A DNA stretch of 36,089 nucleotides, taken from IMG/VR virus record IMGVR_UViG_3300045125_000002, positions 1 through 36,089 of that record. One strand, written 5' to 3'. Positions within the stretch are counted from its first letter, which is position 1, and each line of letters begins with the position of its first letter. Shown here piece by piece: positions 16,792 through 26,228 of this stretch. The notes beneath the pieces were generated by a model. That model was not told the DNA's origin and did not search any database. It was given only the letters and a program-made list of their open reading frames with translations. A program made the position numbers and the translations under genes. The DNA comes from a virus.

Positions 16792-16953
16792 TTATTCTAC
16801 AGGCAAGGTATCCAAATCAGTCTGTGCTGTAAGTTCATACTCGCCCTGCCCGCAAACATTGCACTTGGTCACAATTTGAGCATCGTCAGCGTTGCGAGTC
16901 TCGATGTAGTAATGACCGCAGCAAGATGAATTGTATTCGTATCTGATAGCCAT
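16792..16953 (-). CDS. Small zinc-ribbon-like protein (53 aa)
   Basis: Intact frame starting MAIRYEYNSSCCGHYY and containing CNVCGQGEYEL; the two Cys pairs around residues 11-12 and 32-35 could hold a zinc ion. It lies between the glycine-rich adhesin and the glycosyltransferase, in the late operon, unlike most other Cys-rich small genes here. The pattern resembles a minimal zinc ribbon. No function recognised. Confidence 0.6.
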   Translation of the reverse strand: MAIRYEYNSSCCGHYYIETRNADDAQIVTKCNVCGQGEYELTAQTDLDTLPVE

Positions 16954-16962
16954 TAGTTCTCC

Positions 16963-17778
16963 TCATAGTAAAGATAATACAACGCCGTTACCGCCTGAGC
17001 CAGCAGTACCTAATGTGGAAGCACCGCCACCACCACCACCGCCAGCGCCGCCGTTACCGCCATTGTTTGCGCTGGCATTTGAGCCAGTCGGCTGTATATC
17101 CCGCGCCTCCACCACCGCCAAAAGTAATTCCTGTTCCTGATGACCTAGTACCGCCAGCATAGAAATCGCCTGTGCCGCCAGCACCGCCTGTGCCTGTTCC
17201 TGATGTACCTGCTGCACCACCACCGCCGCAGATAAGTCCACGAGCAGCAGAACCACCAGTTTGAGTGCCAGTTACCGCACTTGCACCATTAGCACCGCCG
17301 CTTGAAACTCCTGCAACACCATTGGCTGATGCATAGCCAATTACCAGACGATGGCGCACCAGTATATGAAATAGTAGAATGTCACTGTTTGATTGGGTGT
17401 AGTTGCTCCGCCACCTGCACCGCCAAGAAAAGCAGAAGTTCCACCTGACCCACCGCCAGCCATCACCATTCCGTAAATGGATGAACCACCATTAGCACCA
17501 GCAGCAGCAGTATTTGTTCCAGTACCACCTGCTCCGACAGTTACAGTATTGGTTGCATAAGTCCAACCAGCAGAATAGCCACCTGCTCCACCGCCACCGC
17601 CACCGCCTGTGGTCTGTGTGCTTCCTGCACCACCGCCGCCGATGACTATTGCATATACTCGGTTGATACCAGTTGGGATCGTGACAGATGAAGTTCCTGT
17701 TGCAGAGATTGTTTGTTGCAACTTGAGTCCGTAAGGAGAATCAGTAAAAGATGAATTTGAATATATCGTTGAACTCAT
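16963..17778 (-). CDS. Glycine-rich tail adhesin B, frame-disrupted
   Basis: Starts MSSTIYSNSSFTDSPYGLKL and has a head domain QQTISATGTSSVTIPTGINRVYAIVIGG, then long Gly-rich stretches broken by AGGYSAGWTYATNT and similar. Frame changes near 17345 and 17090 must be crossed to reach the end, GNGVVLSLL at 16963. The head domain is paralogous to the gene before it. Polyglycine stretches of this kind pack as polyglycine-II helices in the tip adhesin gp38 of phage S16, with loops that bind receptors, so a receptor-binding tip is likely. That function is inferred from composition and position. Confidence 0.65.
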
Positions 17779-18696
17779 AATTGCTCCTTAGTAAAAAGGT
17801 AAAGGATTCCTGCGCCGCCAGCGCCACCTGTATTATTACTACCACCACCGCCACCACCACCGCCTGCGCCGCCAGCGCCACCAGTAGTACCTGAGGCATT
17901 TGAACCATTACCAGCAACTCCTGCGCCACCACCGCCAGCACCGTTAGTGTTTGTGCCAGTTGAACCAGTCCCGCCTGTCGTAACCGCACCAGTGAGGATA
18001 TTGATTCCGTTGCCGCCGTTGCCACCTGTACGAGTTCCTGTGGTTGCAGTAGCAGCACCGCCGCCACCTGCTGCTAAACCGTTTCCGCCAGCACCGCCAG
18101 TATTTGTTCCTGAACCAGCGCCAGTTGAATTACCAGCGCCACCGCCAGAAATACCATCTCCGCCAGCGCCACCAGTAGTACCGTTTGTTGTGCTATTACC
18201 ACCACCACCAGCACCAGAACCGCTATTGCCTTTGGCTGCAGTTCCACCAGAAGTGCCACCAGGTATTCCCCAATAGTTTGTTCCACCCGCGCCAGCACCA
18301 CCACCGCCACTTCCTAATGAACCACCTGCTCCGCCAGTTGCACCGCCGCCTGCAATTATATTTCCATATCGGGTATAGTTACCTGCAGTAGTAGAAGTAC
18401 CACCAGAGCCAACAATGCAACTAGATGTAGCGAGCGTCCAGCCCCAAGCGATACCACCAGCACCGCCACCGCGACCATCGGTGTTACCACCAGCACCGCC
18501 ACCTACTGCAATGGCATATACAAAAGTAACTCCAGCAGGAATTGTTACTGATGTGGTTCCAGCATTGATTGTTTGTTGTAAGCGCAAGCCGTAAGGCAGA
18601 ACAAAATGTGTGTTAGTCCAAGGCGTGTAGTTACCGCCTTGCATACTATTGCGAACTGGTCTCACCTGATGAGCTCCTGCGTGTTGGGTTAGCCAT
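17775..18696 (-). CDS. Glycine-rich tail adhesin A, frame-disrupted
   Basis: The ATG at 18696 gives MANPTRRSSSG and a frame change near 18662 leads into MQGGNYTPWTNTHFVLPYG, LRLQQTINAGTTSVTIPAG and a Gly-rich region of about 230 residues with Asn, Ser and Thr between glycine runs. It ends AGGAGILYLFTKEQL at 17775 by overlapping the start of the paralogue. Total 922 nt is 3n+1. The shared 'PYGL-LQQTI-TSVTIP-G-YAI' head and Gly-rich body show that genes A and B arose by duplication. Probably a host-recognition adhesin; the repeat body is prone to length change. Confidence 0.65.
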
Positions 18697-18768
18697 TTAC
18701 AAGCACCTCGCGTGATTCCAGATAAGGATAATAGTTACAGTTATCAGATAAGCAGCAAGCCACTTCAT
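18697..18768 (-). CDS. Very small membrane peptide (23 aa)
   Basis: Reads MKWLAAYLITVTIILIWNHARCL: one basic residue, a hydrophobic stretch of about 15 residues and a basic tail. It starts by TAATG overlap with the tail gene upstream and stops just before the next ATG (TAAATG). The overlap makes translation plausible, and the hydrophobic core suggests a membrane peptide. Given other errors in the window, it could also be the start of a longer gene cut by an indel. Confidence 0.4.
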   Translation of the reverse strand: MKWLAAYLITVTIILIWNHARCL

Positions 18769-19130
18769 TAGCTGATGCGATTCACATATCCCGAGATCGT
18801 AATAACCGAAGCGGTTGCAGCAAAAGCATAGACAGTATTTGCAGCAGAACCTGTGCCTGTCAATGGCAAGCCAGCGACAATGAGAACATCGCCTGACTGT
18901 GGTGCAAGGGTGATTGGCTTAGCGTGTTGTACCGCGCCTGTGCCACCAAACTGAACTGTGAGCAATACTGGAGATGTTGAAGTGTTGTTTGCGTATAACC
19001 AGATTTCGTCAATGGTTGATGATGAAGTACCTGTTGCGTGGATAGTTGTACCAGTTGATGCAGTCTGAACAACTGTGATTGGCTGACCCTGTGTTGAGCC
19101 TGAAAGAAGAGTCTTAGTAAAAGTTGCCAT
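18768..19130 (-). CDS. Tail-associated beta-rich protein (120 aa)
   Basis: Intact 120-residue protein starting MATFTKTLLSGSTQGQPI, with short alternating strands (IDEIWLYANNTSTSPVLLTVQFGG, PLTGTGSAANTVYAFAATAS). This is a common type of small jelly-roll-like phage protein placed among fibre genes. It lies between the collagen-like fibre and the glycine-rich adhesins. It may cap or attach a fibre. The structural role follows from the position; no motif gives more. Confidence 0.55.
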   Translation of the reverse strand: MATFTKTLLSGSTQGQPITVVQTASTGTTIHATGTSSSTIDEIWLYANNTSTSPVLLTVQFGGTGAVQHAKPITLAPQSGDVLIVAGLPLTGTGSAANTVYAFAATASVITISGYVNRIS

Positions 19131-19139
19131 TGTTTTATC

Positions 19140-20070
<931 letters not shown>

Positions 20071-20419
20071 TCATACAGTAACGCCTGCTGTCACGATAAA
20101 TTGACCTTCAAGAATGCGAGTAATAACTGAGCCTGAATTTAACACTATGTCGTAGAGCATACGGCTCTGCTCTCATAGCTGGTATCTACTGCAGATAATG
20201 TAACGGTGATGCGACCATTAGGTGCATCAACTGTAATCTTTCCGTTTGCTATTGGTGGCAACAAGAGTTGTACTGGTTGCTCCAGGAAATGGGCGTACTG
20301 TCATAGTGACGCCGTAGTTGGTAAGATTCCAAGGAGTACCGTCTTCTAGCTATCTGGAATTGAAAAACAAATGTAGTTGATTGCGGCACTACTAAGTTGT
20401 AGGTAGCAGGAGAAGCCAT
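20071..20419 (-). CDS. Tail protein with beta-rich domain, frame-disrupted
   Basis: ATG at 20419 overlaps the stop of the upstream gene (TAATG). Fragments in order: MASPATYNLVVPQSTTFVFQ, then WNLTNYGVTMTVRPFPGATSTT, then NGKITVDAPNGRITVTLSAV, and LYDIVLNSGSVITRILEGQFIV to the stop at 20071. Joining them needs several one-base changes; the total is 349 nt (3n+1), about 115 residues. The sequence recalls small baseplate or fibre-attachment proteins with repeated beta-hairpins. Probably links the collagen-like fibre to the virion; inferred from position. Confidence 0.55.
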
Positions 20420-20714
20420 TAGTTAGCCACCTCGCGTAGCGCTGCTGCTGGTTCTAGCTGAGTAGTACCAGCGATTGAGTTGCAGACACCTGCAACGTCT
20501 AACATTAACTTGCGGTCTGTTACTCCGTTGATGTAGTTCAGTACACCTACTAGGTCAGTAACTTGTCCACCAAGTGCATACACTTCTTGCTGCAGCCCAA
20601 GCCTGAGCAGCACCTGCCTGATCTTTGTAATCTTGGCATAGCGGGATAGGTGCCACCGTTAGCAAGACGGTTTAATTCATCGTTGAGTGTTGACCCATAT
20701 ACTCCGTATGACAC
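20419..20714 (-). CDS. Virion-region protein with GVYGSTLNDELNRLANGG motif, frame-disrupted
   Basis: Start placed at GTG 20714 with GAGGT upstream, giving VSYGVYGSTLNDELNRLANGG. A frame change near 20630 leads through GAAQAWAAA, another near 20600 into EVYALGGQVTDLVGVLNYIN and the end LEPAAALREVAN at 20419. Total 296 nt is 3n+2. The protein is alpha-helical and resembles small proteins encoded between capsid and tail genes of actinophages, as far as I recall. Its role is unknown. The TAATG overlap with the next gene supports the end. Confidence 0.5.
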
Positions 20715-20722
20715 CTATTACC

Positions 20723-20879
20723 TCACTTCTTCTTTTTGCTGCTGCTGCGTTGTCCACCAAGTTTGGATATGGACGACCTGCTGCCTTTGCTTTAGCCATA
20801 GCAGATTTCTTTTGTGCAGGGTTAACTTCTTAGAAGTCTTATTAGGATTCTTTGTATCCCAAAATTTCTTTGTCTTCAT
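20723..20879 (-). CDS. Small basic protein, frame-disrupted
   Basis: ATG at 20879 overlaps the preceding stop (ATGA). It reads MKTKKFWDTKNPNKTSKKLT, then in the next frame AQKKSAMAKAKAAGRPYPN. Two ends are possible: a lysine tail SSSKKKK with a stop at 20723, or a longer end in the frame of LVDNAAAAKRRSEV. The shorter one gives 157 nt (3n+1). A highly basic peptide in the capsid-to-tail region may bind DNA or a head component. The exact end is uncertain. Confidence 0.5.
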
Positions 20880-21181
20880 TTCTTCTTCCCCTTGTTTCTA
20901 GCAGAGATTGCGGCTGCTTTCTTCTTTGCATCTGCTTTACTAGATGCGCCCCACGCTTGGAGTGATAACAACAAACGAGTTGGTTCTCCATTAGGCTTAC
21001 GCTCTGGTCCTGCAGCGTTACCCATACGAGCAAGGAAACTTGCTCTACGTGGATTGTCCCCAGACTTTACTGGCGGCTTAAGGTTACTGCCTTGTGCCTT
21101 AGCACTAGCACGACCTTTAGCATTGAGGCCACCCTTTGGGTTCTGCCCTTCCTTACGTTGCCACGCTGGAGTCTTTGCCAT
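20876..21181 (-). CDS. DUF6321-like basic protein (101 aa)
   Basis: Intact protein starting MAKTPAWQRKEGQNPKGGLN and containing GNLKPPVKSGDNPRR-like and FLARMGNAAGPERKPNGEPT segments, then LLLSLQAWGASSKADAKKKA and a lysine tail. This pattern resembles the family named DUF6321 (name from memory). It is strongly basic (many Lys and Arg) and probably interacts with nucleic acid or assembles in the virion. It follows a second small basic gene after 2 nt and overlaps the next one by ATGA. Confidence 0.65.
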   Translation of the reverse strand: MAKTPAWQRKEGQNPKGGLNAKGRASAKAQGSNLKPPVKSGDNPRRASFLARMGNAAGPERKPNGEPTRLLLSLQAWGASSKADAKKKAAAISARNKGKKK

Positions 21182-21183
21182 TG

Positions 21184-21363
21184 TTATCCCATCTTCTTTC
21201 GCATACCCTTAACTTTCTTCAAGTTAGGATTTGCCTTAACTGCTGCTGGAGATGCTTTCCTCGCACCCGCAGCAAGAATTGCACCCGCACGTTCCTTTGA
21301 GACACCTTGCTTCGCAGCAATCTTTGCCTGCACTGCCTTGAATCCTGGATGAGCTTTCTTCAT
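21184..21363 (-). CDS. Small Lys/Ala-rich protein (59 aa)
   Basis: Intact frame starting by ATGA overlap at 21363: MKKAHPGFKAVQAKIAAKQG, VSKERAGAILAAGARKASP and ending LKKVKGMRKKMG. The HPGFKAVQxKIA...AGAILA pattern is one I associate with small proteins of actinophage virion regions. Two helices and a basic tail are likely. It and its two neighbours form a set of consecutive basic genes. Function not established. Confidence 0.6.
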   Translation of the reverse strand: MKKAHPGFKAVQAKIAAKQGVSKERAGAILAAGARKASPAAVKANPNLKKVKGMRKKMG

Positions 21364-21473
21364 TCTGCTTCACTCTTTTCCTTAAGTTCATTGATGTATC
21401 CCATTTCGTTTGCCGGAGCACCCGTCTCAATGTCATCGTATGTTGCATAACCGCATCCGCATACTGCACACAT
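21360..21473 (-). CDS. Very small Cys-containing protein (37 aa)
   Basis: Reads MCAVCGCGYATYDDIETG and ends ELKEKSEAE. The CxxCxC start could bind a metal ion, and the rest is acidic. The stop overlaps the next gene's start by ATGA, supporting translation. No family recognised. Confidence 0.5.
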   Translation of the reverse strand: MCAVCGCGYATYDDIETGAPANEMGYINELKEKSEAE

Positions 21474-21474
21474 A

Positions 21475-21637
21475 TTACTTACCTACCGATTTCTTACCGT
21501 GAGCAAAACGTTGCTTTATTGCCCTTGGTCATAACTGTCTGTCCACCTGCAGGCATTGAAGGAGTGATGCCACCCTTGCTTACTCTGTCGAATGGAACAA
21601 AGTCAGTTGATTGCGCTTTGTCGCCTTTATCTGCCAT
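21475..21637 (-). CDS. Small hypothetical protein of the capsid region, frame-disrupted
   Basis: ATG at 21637 with AAGGAG upstream. First frame: MADKGDKAQSTDFVPFDRVS and GGITPSMPAGGQTVMTKGN; a frame change near 21515 leads to QRFAHGKKSVGK and a stop at 21475, for 163 nt (3n+1). About 53 residues, polar with a basic end. Probably a minor virion or assembly peptide, judged only from position. Confidence 0.45.
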
Positions 21638-21651
21638 TTGTTTCTCCTTGT

Positions 21652-21913
21652 TTATAGAGCGTTGCCATTGAAGGCAACACCTGTGTCGTTGCTGAGTCGG
21701 ACTGCAGCATCAATATCCTTTGCTTAGTGGATACTGGTTCGATTCCCTGACGGATCGCGTCATAATAGGAACCTAATTCTCTATCGTGTTGCTTGGCTGT
21801 TGGGATGCCATCAATTGCGTAAGCTGTTCCTACTGAGAGTTGCAGATTACCTACCTTGCAACCGAAAGCATCCTTCTACATAGTTCTGGATGTTCTGATC
21901 CGAGTAGGTTCAT
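21652..21913 (-). CDS. Connector-region protein, frame-disrupted
   Basis: ATG at 21913 overlaps the stop of the upstream gene (ATGA). Fragments: MNLLGSEHPELCRRMLSVAR, then GNLQLSVGTAYAIDGIPTAK and HDRELGSYYDAIRQGIEPVS, then KDIDAAVRLSNDTGVAFNGN to the stop at 21652. Two or more frame changes; length 262 nt is 3n+1, about 86 residues. It lies after the capsid gene, where head-completion proteins usually lie. No motif gives a function. Confidence 0.45.
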
Positions 21914-22237
21914 ACGATTGGACTCACATAATCTCCGTAGCCATTAGCAATCAGAAATGCTGCTTGCTGCATCTGTAATAACCTGCTGGTGTCCACCTAA
22001 GATGTACCAGTCTGCATCAGCGAGTGTGTTCTGATATGGATACAAGGTTGTTTCAATAACTCCATCTTTGACAATAATGGTAACACCACGAGCGATGTCA
22101 GTAAGGAATGGGTTAATGGTTCCTGTTGATGTACCACCTGCAATACGGCGCTGTGATAAGCGTGTGTACTTATCTGGCCAAGGTTGGTTTGCTCCCCAGG
22201 TCTGATACTCCCAAGGTGTTGTTGCCATATATGCCAT
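21910..22237 (-). CDS. Connector-region protein, frame-disrupted near its end
   Basis: Start at ATG 22237 with AAGGAGAACTA upstream. The main frame gives 93 residues with PWEYQTWGANQPWPDKYTRL, SQRRIAGGTSTG and DADWYILGGHQQVITDAAS. A frame change near 21955 then yields FLIANGYGDYVSPIV and a stop at 21910 that overlaps the next ATG. Length 328 nt is 3n+1, about 108 residues. It follows the capsid gene after a hairpin and is probably a head-tail joining component. That is inferred from position. Confidence 0.55.
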
Positions 22238-22264
22238 TAGTTCTCCTTAGTGAACTTACTGATG

Positions 22265-22314
22265 AGGCTAGGAGTTTCCCTAGCCTGCCACCCGTCAATC
22301 AACTAAAGTTGATT
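22265..22314 (-). terminator. Two hairpins after the major capsid gene
   Basis: AATCAACT / AGTTGATT (22297-22304 and 22307-22314, 2-nt loop) overlaps the capsid stop, and AGGCTAGG / CCTAGCCT (22265-22272 and 22279-22286, 6-nt loop) follows. Both are perfect 8-bp repeats. Neither is followed by a U-run on the minus strand, so partial termination or mRNA stabilisation after a highly expressed gene is likelier than a full stop. Confidence 0.5.
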
Positions 22315-23242
22315 ATCCGTTTGTCGCTGCAGTCTGGATCTGATAAAGAGCCGCTGTACGAAGGATGTTGAAGCCACCGAAGTAGTACCAACCAATGGTG
22401 TGGTAACGGCGGAGGGCGTCAATTTGAGGACCGACAACTGTTGAGATGTCCTGTCCTTGTGCTTCAGCAAGTGCTTCACGACCAGCAATAATCGCCTTGT
22501 AGACGTTTACTGAACCTGAGTTTGCTGCGTATGGAACACGAGGTGTTTCCACAACGAATGCACCTTCAATAACGCCAACTGCACCAGCCACGAATGGTGT
22601 GCGGTCTACGTACTGGGTGAGTCCTTGGAATCCACCAGTACCAGTTTCAGCACGGAGGTCGGCTGTCTGACGTGGGTGGAGGTATGCAGCGTAGAGTTCG
22701 CCGATACGTGGAAGAGCCTTGTTTGTACGAAGCTCAGTTACTGCTTCACGGATGTCCTGAACAGACATCTTCATTGAAGAAGTGATTGTGTTGGTTGATG
22801 TTGCTGTTCCTGCGTAGATAATGTTAGTACCTGAAGTAAGAACTGAAGCAACTACAGCATCAATAGAGTCTGCAGCGTTGTAAGCGATGATGTCAGCAAG
22901 AGCTGTGTCAACATCGTTGAAAGAAGTTAGGTTCAACTTCTTTGTGGTTGTTACGGCTGAGCCGTATTCGTTGAGGGTTACAGTAATCTGGTTTGGATTA
23001 CCGAGAGCAATAGAGGAAACGTCAGATGTTTCTGTCAAAGTCGTTGTCGCCTGAGCGAGGTCTGAGTAGATTGAGAATACAACTGATGAACCTGGCATTG
23101 CTTGCTGTACCGGCTTAACGTCTGCTAGAGCACGCATTACAGGAATGCTACGAAGTGCCATACGAACGTACTGATCATACGCTGTTTGTACTAGGTTGCT
23201 AATCGCAGATGTACCGGTGAGTGTACCACCTGGAACTGCCAT
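22313..23242 (-). CDS. Major capsid protein (N4-gp56-like, HK97 fold)
   Basis: Intact 309-residue protein. An N-terminal helix contains QTAYDQYVRMALRSIPVMRA. A strand-rich middle includes VVFSIYSDLAQATTTLTETS and YGSAVTTTKKLNLTSFNDVD. A later part has YAAYLHPRQTADLRAETG and HTIGWYYFGGFNILRTAAL near the C-terminus. These are the landmarks I associate with the N4-gp56 family of HK97-fold capsid proteins. Its place directly after the scaffold-like gene, and the lack of a prohead protease domain in the frame, fit a scaffold-assisted assembly. High confidence in capsid role, moderate in the family name. Confidence 0.85.
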   Translation of the reverse strand: MAVPGGTLTGTSAISNLVQTAYDQYVRMALRSIPVMRALADVKPVQQAMPGSSVVFSIYSDLAQATTTLTETSDVSSIALGNPNQITVTLNEYGSAVTTTKKLNLTSFNDVDTALADIIAYNAADSIDAVVASVLTSGTNIIYAGTATSTNTITSSMKMSVQDIREAVTELRTNKALPRIGELYAAYLHPRQTADLRAETGTGGFQGLTQYVDRTPFVAGAVGVIEGAFVVETPRVPYAANSGSVNVYKAIIAGREALAEAQGQDISTVVGPQIDALRRYHTIGWYYFGGFNILRTAALYQIQTAATNG

Positions 23243-23267
23243 TTAGGTTATGCCTTTCGGTTGTTAG

Positions 23268-23742
23268 TTAGAGTCCAGACTGTCTAATTACTTCATCCAA
23301 CTCTTCTTTGCTGTTAGCGTTTAGCAACTTACGCATAATGTCATCGTGAGAATCAGGAGTTAAACCCTGCTCTGTAACACTATTCATACGCTTATACGCT
23401 GCAGCTTGAGCTGGATCAACGACAGGCTGGTTGGATTCAGTGGGCGTGAAATCCGAAAACGTCTCCGTTATCGTCTAGCCACTTAGACAAAGACTCCTCA
23501 GTTGGGTCTAAGTCCGATGGAATAAACTTGGCAATCTTGCCATTTACTCCGCGAGATTCGAGGACATCTTTAATTGCTCGTTCTCTCTGTGCTTTGGAAA
23601 GCCCTTCAAACTTCTCACGAAGTTCCTGAAGTTCTTTATCCTTCTGCTTTGCTGCTTTACGCAGTTGTTTGACGAGATCATTATTCTGATTTGACTCCGT
23701 TGTGAAGTCGTCATCGTCATCCTCGTACTCGTAATTGGACAT
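23268..23742 (-). CDS. Capsid scaffolding-like protein, frame-disrupted
   Basis: From ATG 23742: a very acidic start (SNYEYEDDDDDFTTES), then a coiled-coil region (LVKQLRKAAKQKDKELQELR), then IAKFIPSDLDPTEESLSKWL. At 23449-23451 a TTT (minus strand) precedes a premature stop; removing one T continues FTPTESNQPVVDP, through KRMNSVTEQGLTPD and ends ELDEVIRQSGL at 23268. The corrected length is 157 residues. Acidic N-terminus, central coiled coil and position directly before the capsid gene are the usual marks of a phage scaffold. Confidence 0.7.
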
Positions 23743-23782
23743 AGTCCATCTCCCATTCTTCATTAGTTGAAATCGCAGGCCT

Positions 23783-23857
23783 CATATAACTCTGGGGATT
23801 GTTATATGGCTCCTACTACCGGTATTTTATCTCTCCATCAGTCCGGTCTTCTGATGG
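23783..23857 (-). promoter_or_regulatory. Two stem-loops before the scaffold-capsid genes
   Basis: In the 124-nt gap between the internal virion gene (stop 23867) and the scaffold start (23742) there are two inverted repeats: CATATAAC / GTTATATG (23783-23790, 23801-23808) and CCATCAG / CTGATGG (23835-23841, 23851-23857). No U-run follows either. They may separate or regulate the capsid transcript; no convincing promoter was identified in the gap. Confidence 0.4.
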
Positions 23858-23866
23858 CAGGCTTAT

Positions 23867-25091
23867 TTAGTATTGACCAACTTGGCCAAATGATTGACCG
23901 TATCTAGCACGGTCACGGTCTAGTGCACCAACTCCTGATGAACCACTAAACGCTGCTTCTTCTAAAGACTTTAATCTTTTGCGGCGCTCTGCTGCATTAG
24001 CAGCACCTTGTGTACCAAAGACCTCTGCTTCCGCAGTCTGTTGTGTATAAGGTCCTTCTTTGTAAATGTCAGCAAGTTGAGTAGCGCGTGGAAGGATTTC
24101 AGCAATAGTTGTATAACCTTGCTGTGCTTGTTCCTTAGTAATACCTTGTCCTGCAAGAGATTCTGCAGTTCCACCTTGTGCCTGTAGACCTTGAGCAAGT
24201 GCAGCTCCACCAATCTCAGCAGCAGCTCACCTTACGCTTAATATTGGCCAAAGCGTTCTGTGGGTCAAGTGTATAAGCAAGAATATCTGCATTGCTTAAA
24301 TCTGGGTAGAATTGACGTAGCGCTCTTAATACTTCTGGATTGGTATTAAGTACACGCTGTTGTGCTGTAGCAATACGGTCTTCTAACTCTGATGCTGAAA
24401 CATCGTTAGCAAGAAGTTTCTGAAATCCTGCTTGTGTTCCGATTGCATCTTTACTGTAATAGGTTGCAGGTAATCCATAGTTACGCATAATGTTCTGATA
24501 CTGGTCTTCAAGACCAACGTATTCTGCTGGAGTTAGCGCTCTTAGACCAGCTTTAATGCGGTCTTGGTTTGCAGCAAAACGTTGTTGATATGCCTTGGTA
24601 TTCTGTAGTTCAATGGCAAACTGAGATGGAGATACATTTGATTGTAAAAGATATTTCACTTCTTCTACAAGACTACCTAATCCATATTTACTGAACTCGT
24701 TATAAAGAATATCGTAAGCAGATTGACGGTCACGGCGTGCTGCGTCTTCCTGCAGCTTTGATTTGTTGGTCTGAAGTAAGAGGTCATCCAGACGTTGGAT
24801 CCAGCTTGGTAGTGGTTGGACTAGTAGGCCAGTTGGAGTTGTAGGTCCTGCAGGACCTGTTGCAAATTCACCAGTTTCAGTTAAACGTGTTGGGGTATAA
24901 ACAGGTGCACCAACATTAGATGCTTCTTCAGCCTGCGCGAAATACCACGAGTAGCAGAGAGTAGGTGCTTTAGGCCTGCAGTTGTAGCAGCAGCTGTTAG
25001 GCGCTTGGCAGTTACTTTGAACCGGTTAATGGGTCTGCTAAGGGGTAACTGGGTCTGGTGTATATTTACCTGTTAATGGATCGTATGCCAT
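23867..25091 (-). CDS. Virion protein of the head region, frame-disrupted
   Basis: ATG at 25091 gives MAYDPLTGKYTPDPVTP; later frames add GAPVYTPTRLTETGEFATGP, LVQPLPSWIQRLDDLLLQTN and a long helical part (VEEVKYLLQSNVSPSQFAIE to DPQNALANIKRK). A frame change near 24225 leads to EIGGAALAQGLQAQGGTAES, ATQLADIYKEGPYTQQTAEA and the end YGQSFGQVGQY at 23867. Length 1225 nt is 3n+1, about 408 residues. Alpha-helical, Gln- and Ala-rich, placed between the giant virion protein set and the scaffold; a DNA-ejection or internal virion role is likely but inferred. Confidence 0.6.
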
Positions 25092-25093
25092 CT

Positions 25094-26228
25094 TTACCCC
25101 ATAAATCCAAAGTCTCGAAGTACAGTTCTAGCAACATCTGATGCTTCTTCTTTTGCCTGACTCTGTATACTGCCAACGGTTATCTTTACGCAGCGCTCGC
25201 TGGTATTCGTATAAAGACATTTCTTTATCTGGTCCAATCGCCATACGTAAAGTTGGGTCATCAAGAGTGATGCTATTTGGGTTGATTTCCAAAGTCTGAG
25301 CAAGGATGCTTTTATATGGAGAGTAAACTGTTGATAGGTCTACGCCTGATGCTACAAGTTTCTTTACCTGGTCTGGCATACCAAGAGCAGCGGTTTCTCT
25401 AATAGTATTTTTGATTGCATCAATTTTTTCGCCAGACTTAATACGCTCTTCAAAGTTTGCTATTTGGTCTGCATTAAGTGCAATGCCATTAGCAAGGGCT
25501 GTCTTCATTAAATCTTGTCGAGTAGACTCTGCTGCGCTCGCTTCCGCAGTGGCTTTCTTTGCCTTGATAGCGCCAAGTTCTGCAGCAAATTTCTTGTCCT
25601 TTTGAATAAGGTCAATAAGGAACTGCTCTTCATCAAGACCGCCGCTAACGGTTGCTGTAAGCACACCATTCTTGGTTACATACTGGGTCTTCTTAGCTGC
25701 TTTCTTTTGAGCACTGGTTAATTTATCACCAAGATATGCAACCTCTTCAGGCGTTGCTTCACGGCCTAGTAACTTGGTAGTTAAATCCTGAACTACTCCA
25801 GCAATTTTAGTTGGGTCCCAGATTGAAATATCTTGGCGTACAGAAGGCTGTGTTGATGCAGCACCTGCTGCTGGTACAGCTTCTTGTACAAGATAATCAC
25901 GAACAGTAAAGTCTTTGCCAAGTTTTGCAGACTGAAGACTTGCTGCCTGAGCAGCGGCTGCATAAGCATTAACCAAGGCATCTGAATATTTACCAGTAGT
26001 TGATACCTTGAATCCAGCATTCTTGAGAAGTGTTGCCAATTCCTTACGCTGTGCTGTAGTCATATTGTAAATTGCTACAGCAGTAGGGTCTGTTGTTCCC
26101 CTTGTCTGGGTTCCAGACACACCTGCGTATGGGTCTGGAGTGGATGAAGACATAGAAGACCCACTAGGTATGGAATCAGTTTTCCAGTTGTTGTAAAACG
26201 CTGGTGTGTCTGCCAATTTAGTCTCCAA
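25094..26228 (-). CDS. Virion protein of the head region, frame-disrupted near its end
   Basis: ATG at 26228 overlaps the giant gene by 11 nt. 350 residues are in one frame, with AGFKVSTTGKYSDALVNAYA near 88, LLGREATPEEVAYLGDKLTS near 160, GGLDEEQFLIDLIQKDKKFA, and LYEYQRALRKDNRWQYTES. At about 25165-25190 the frame changes and QSQAKEEASDVARTVLRDFG completes it at 25094. Length 1135 nt is 3n+1, about 377 residues. The helical Ala/Lys-rich pattern recalls structural proteins downstream of phage portals. It probably forms an internal or neck part with its neighbours. Confidence 0.6.

Noticed and set aside
17947-18276. Plus-strand Pro-rich frame
   Set aside because: Shadow of the glycine-rich adhesin on the minus strand.
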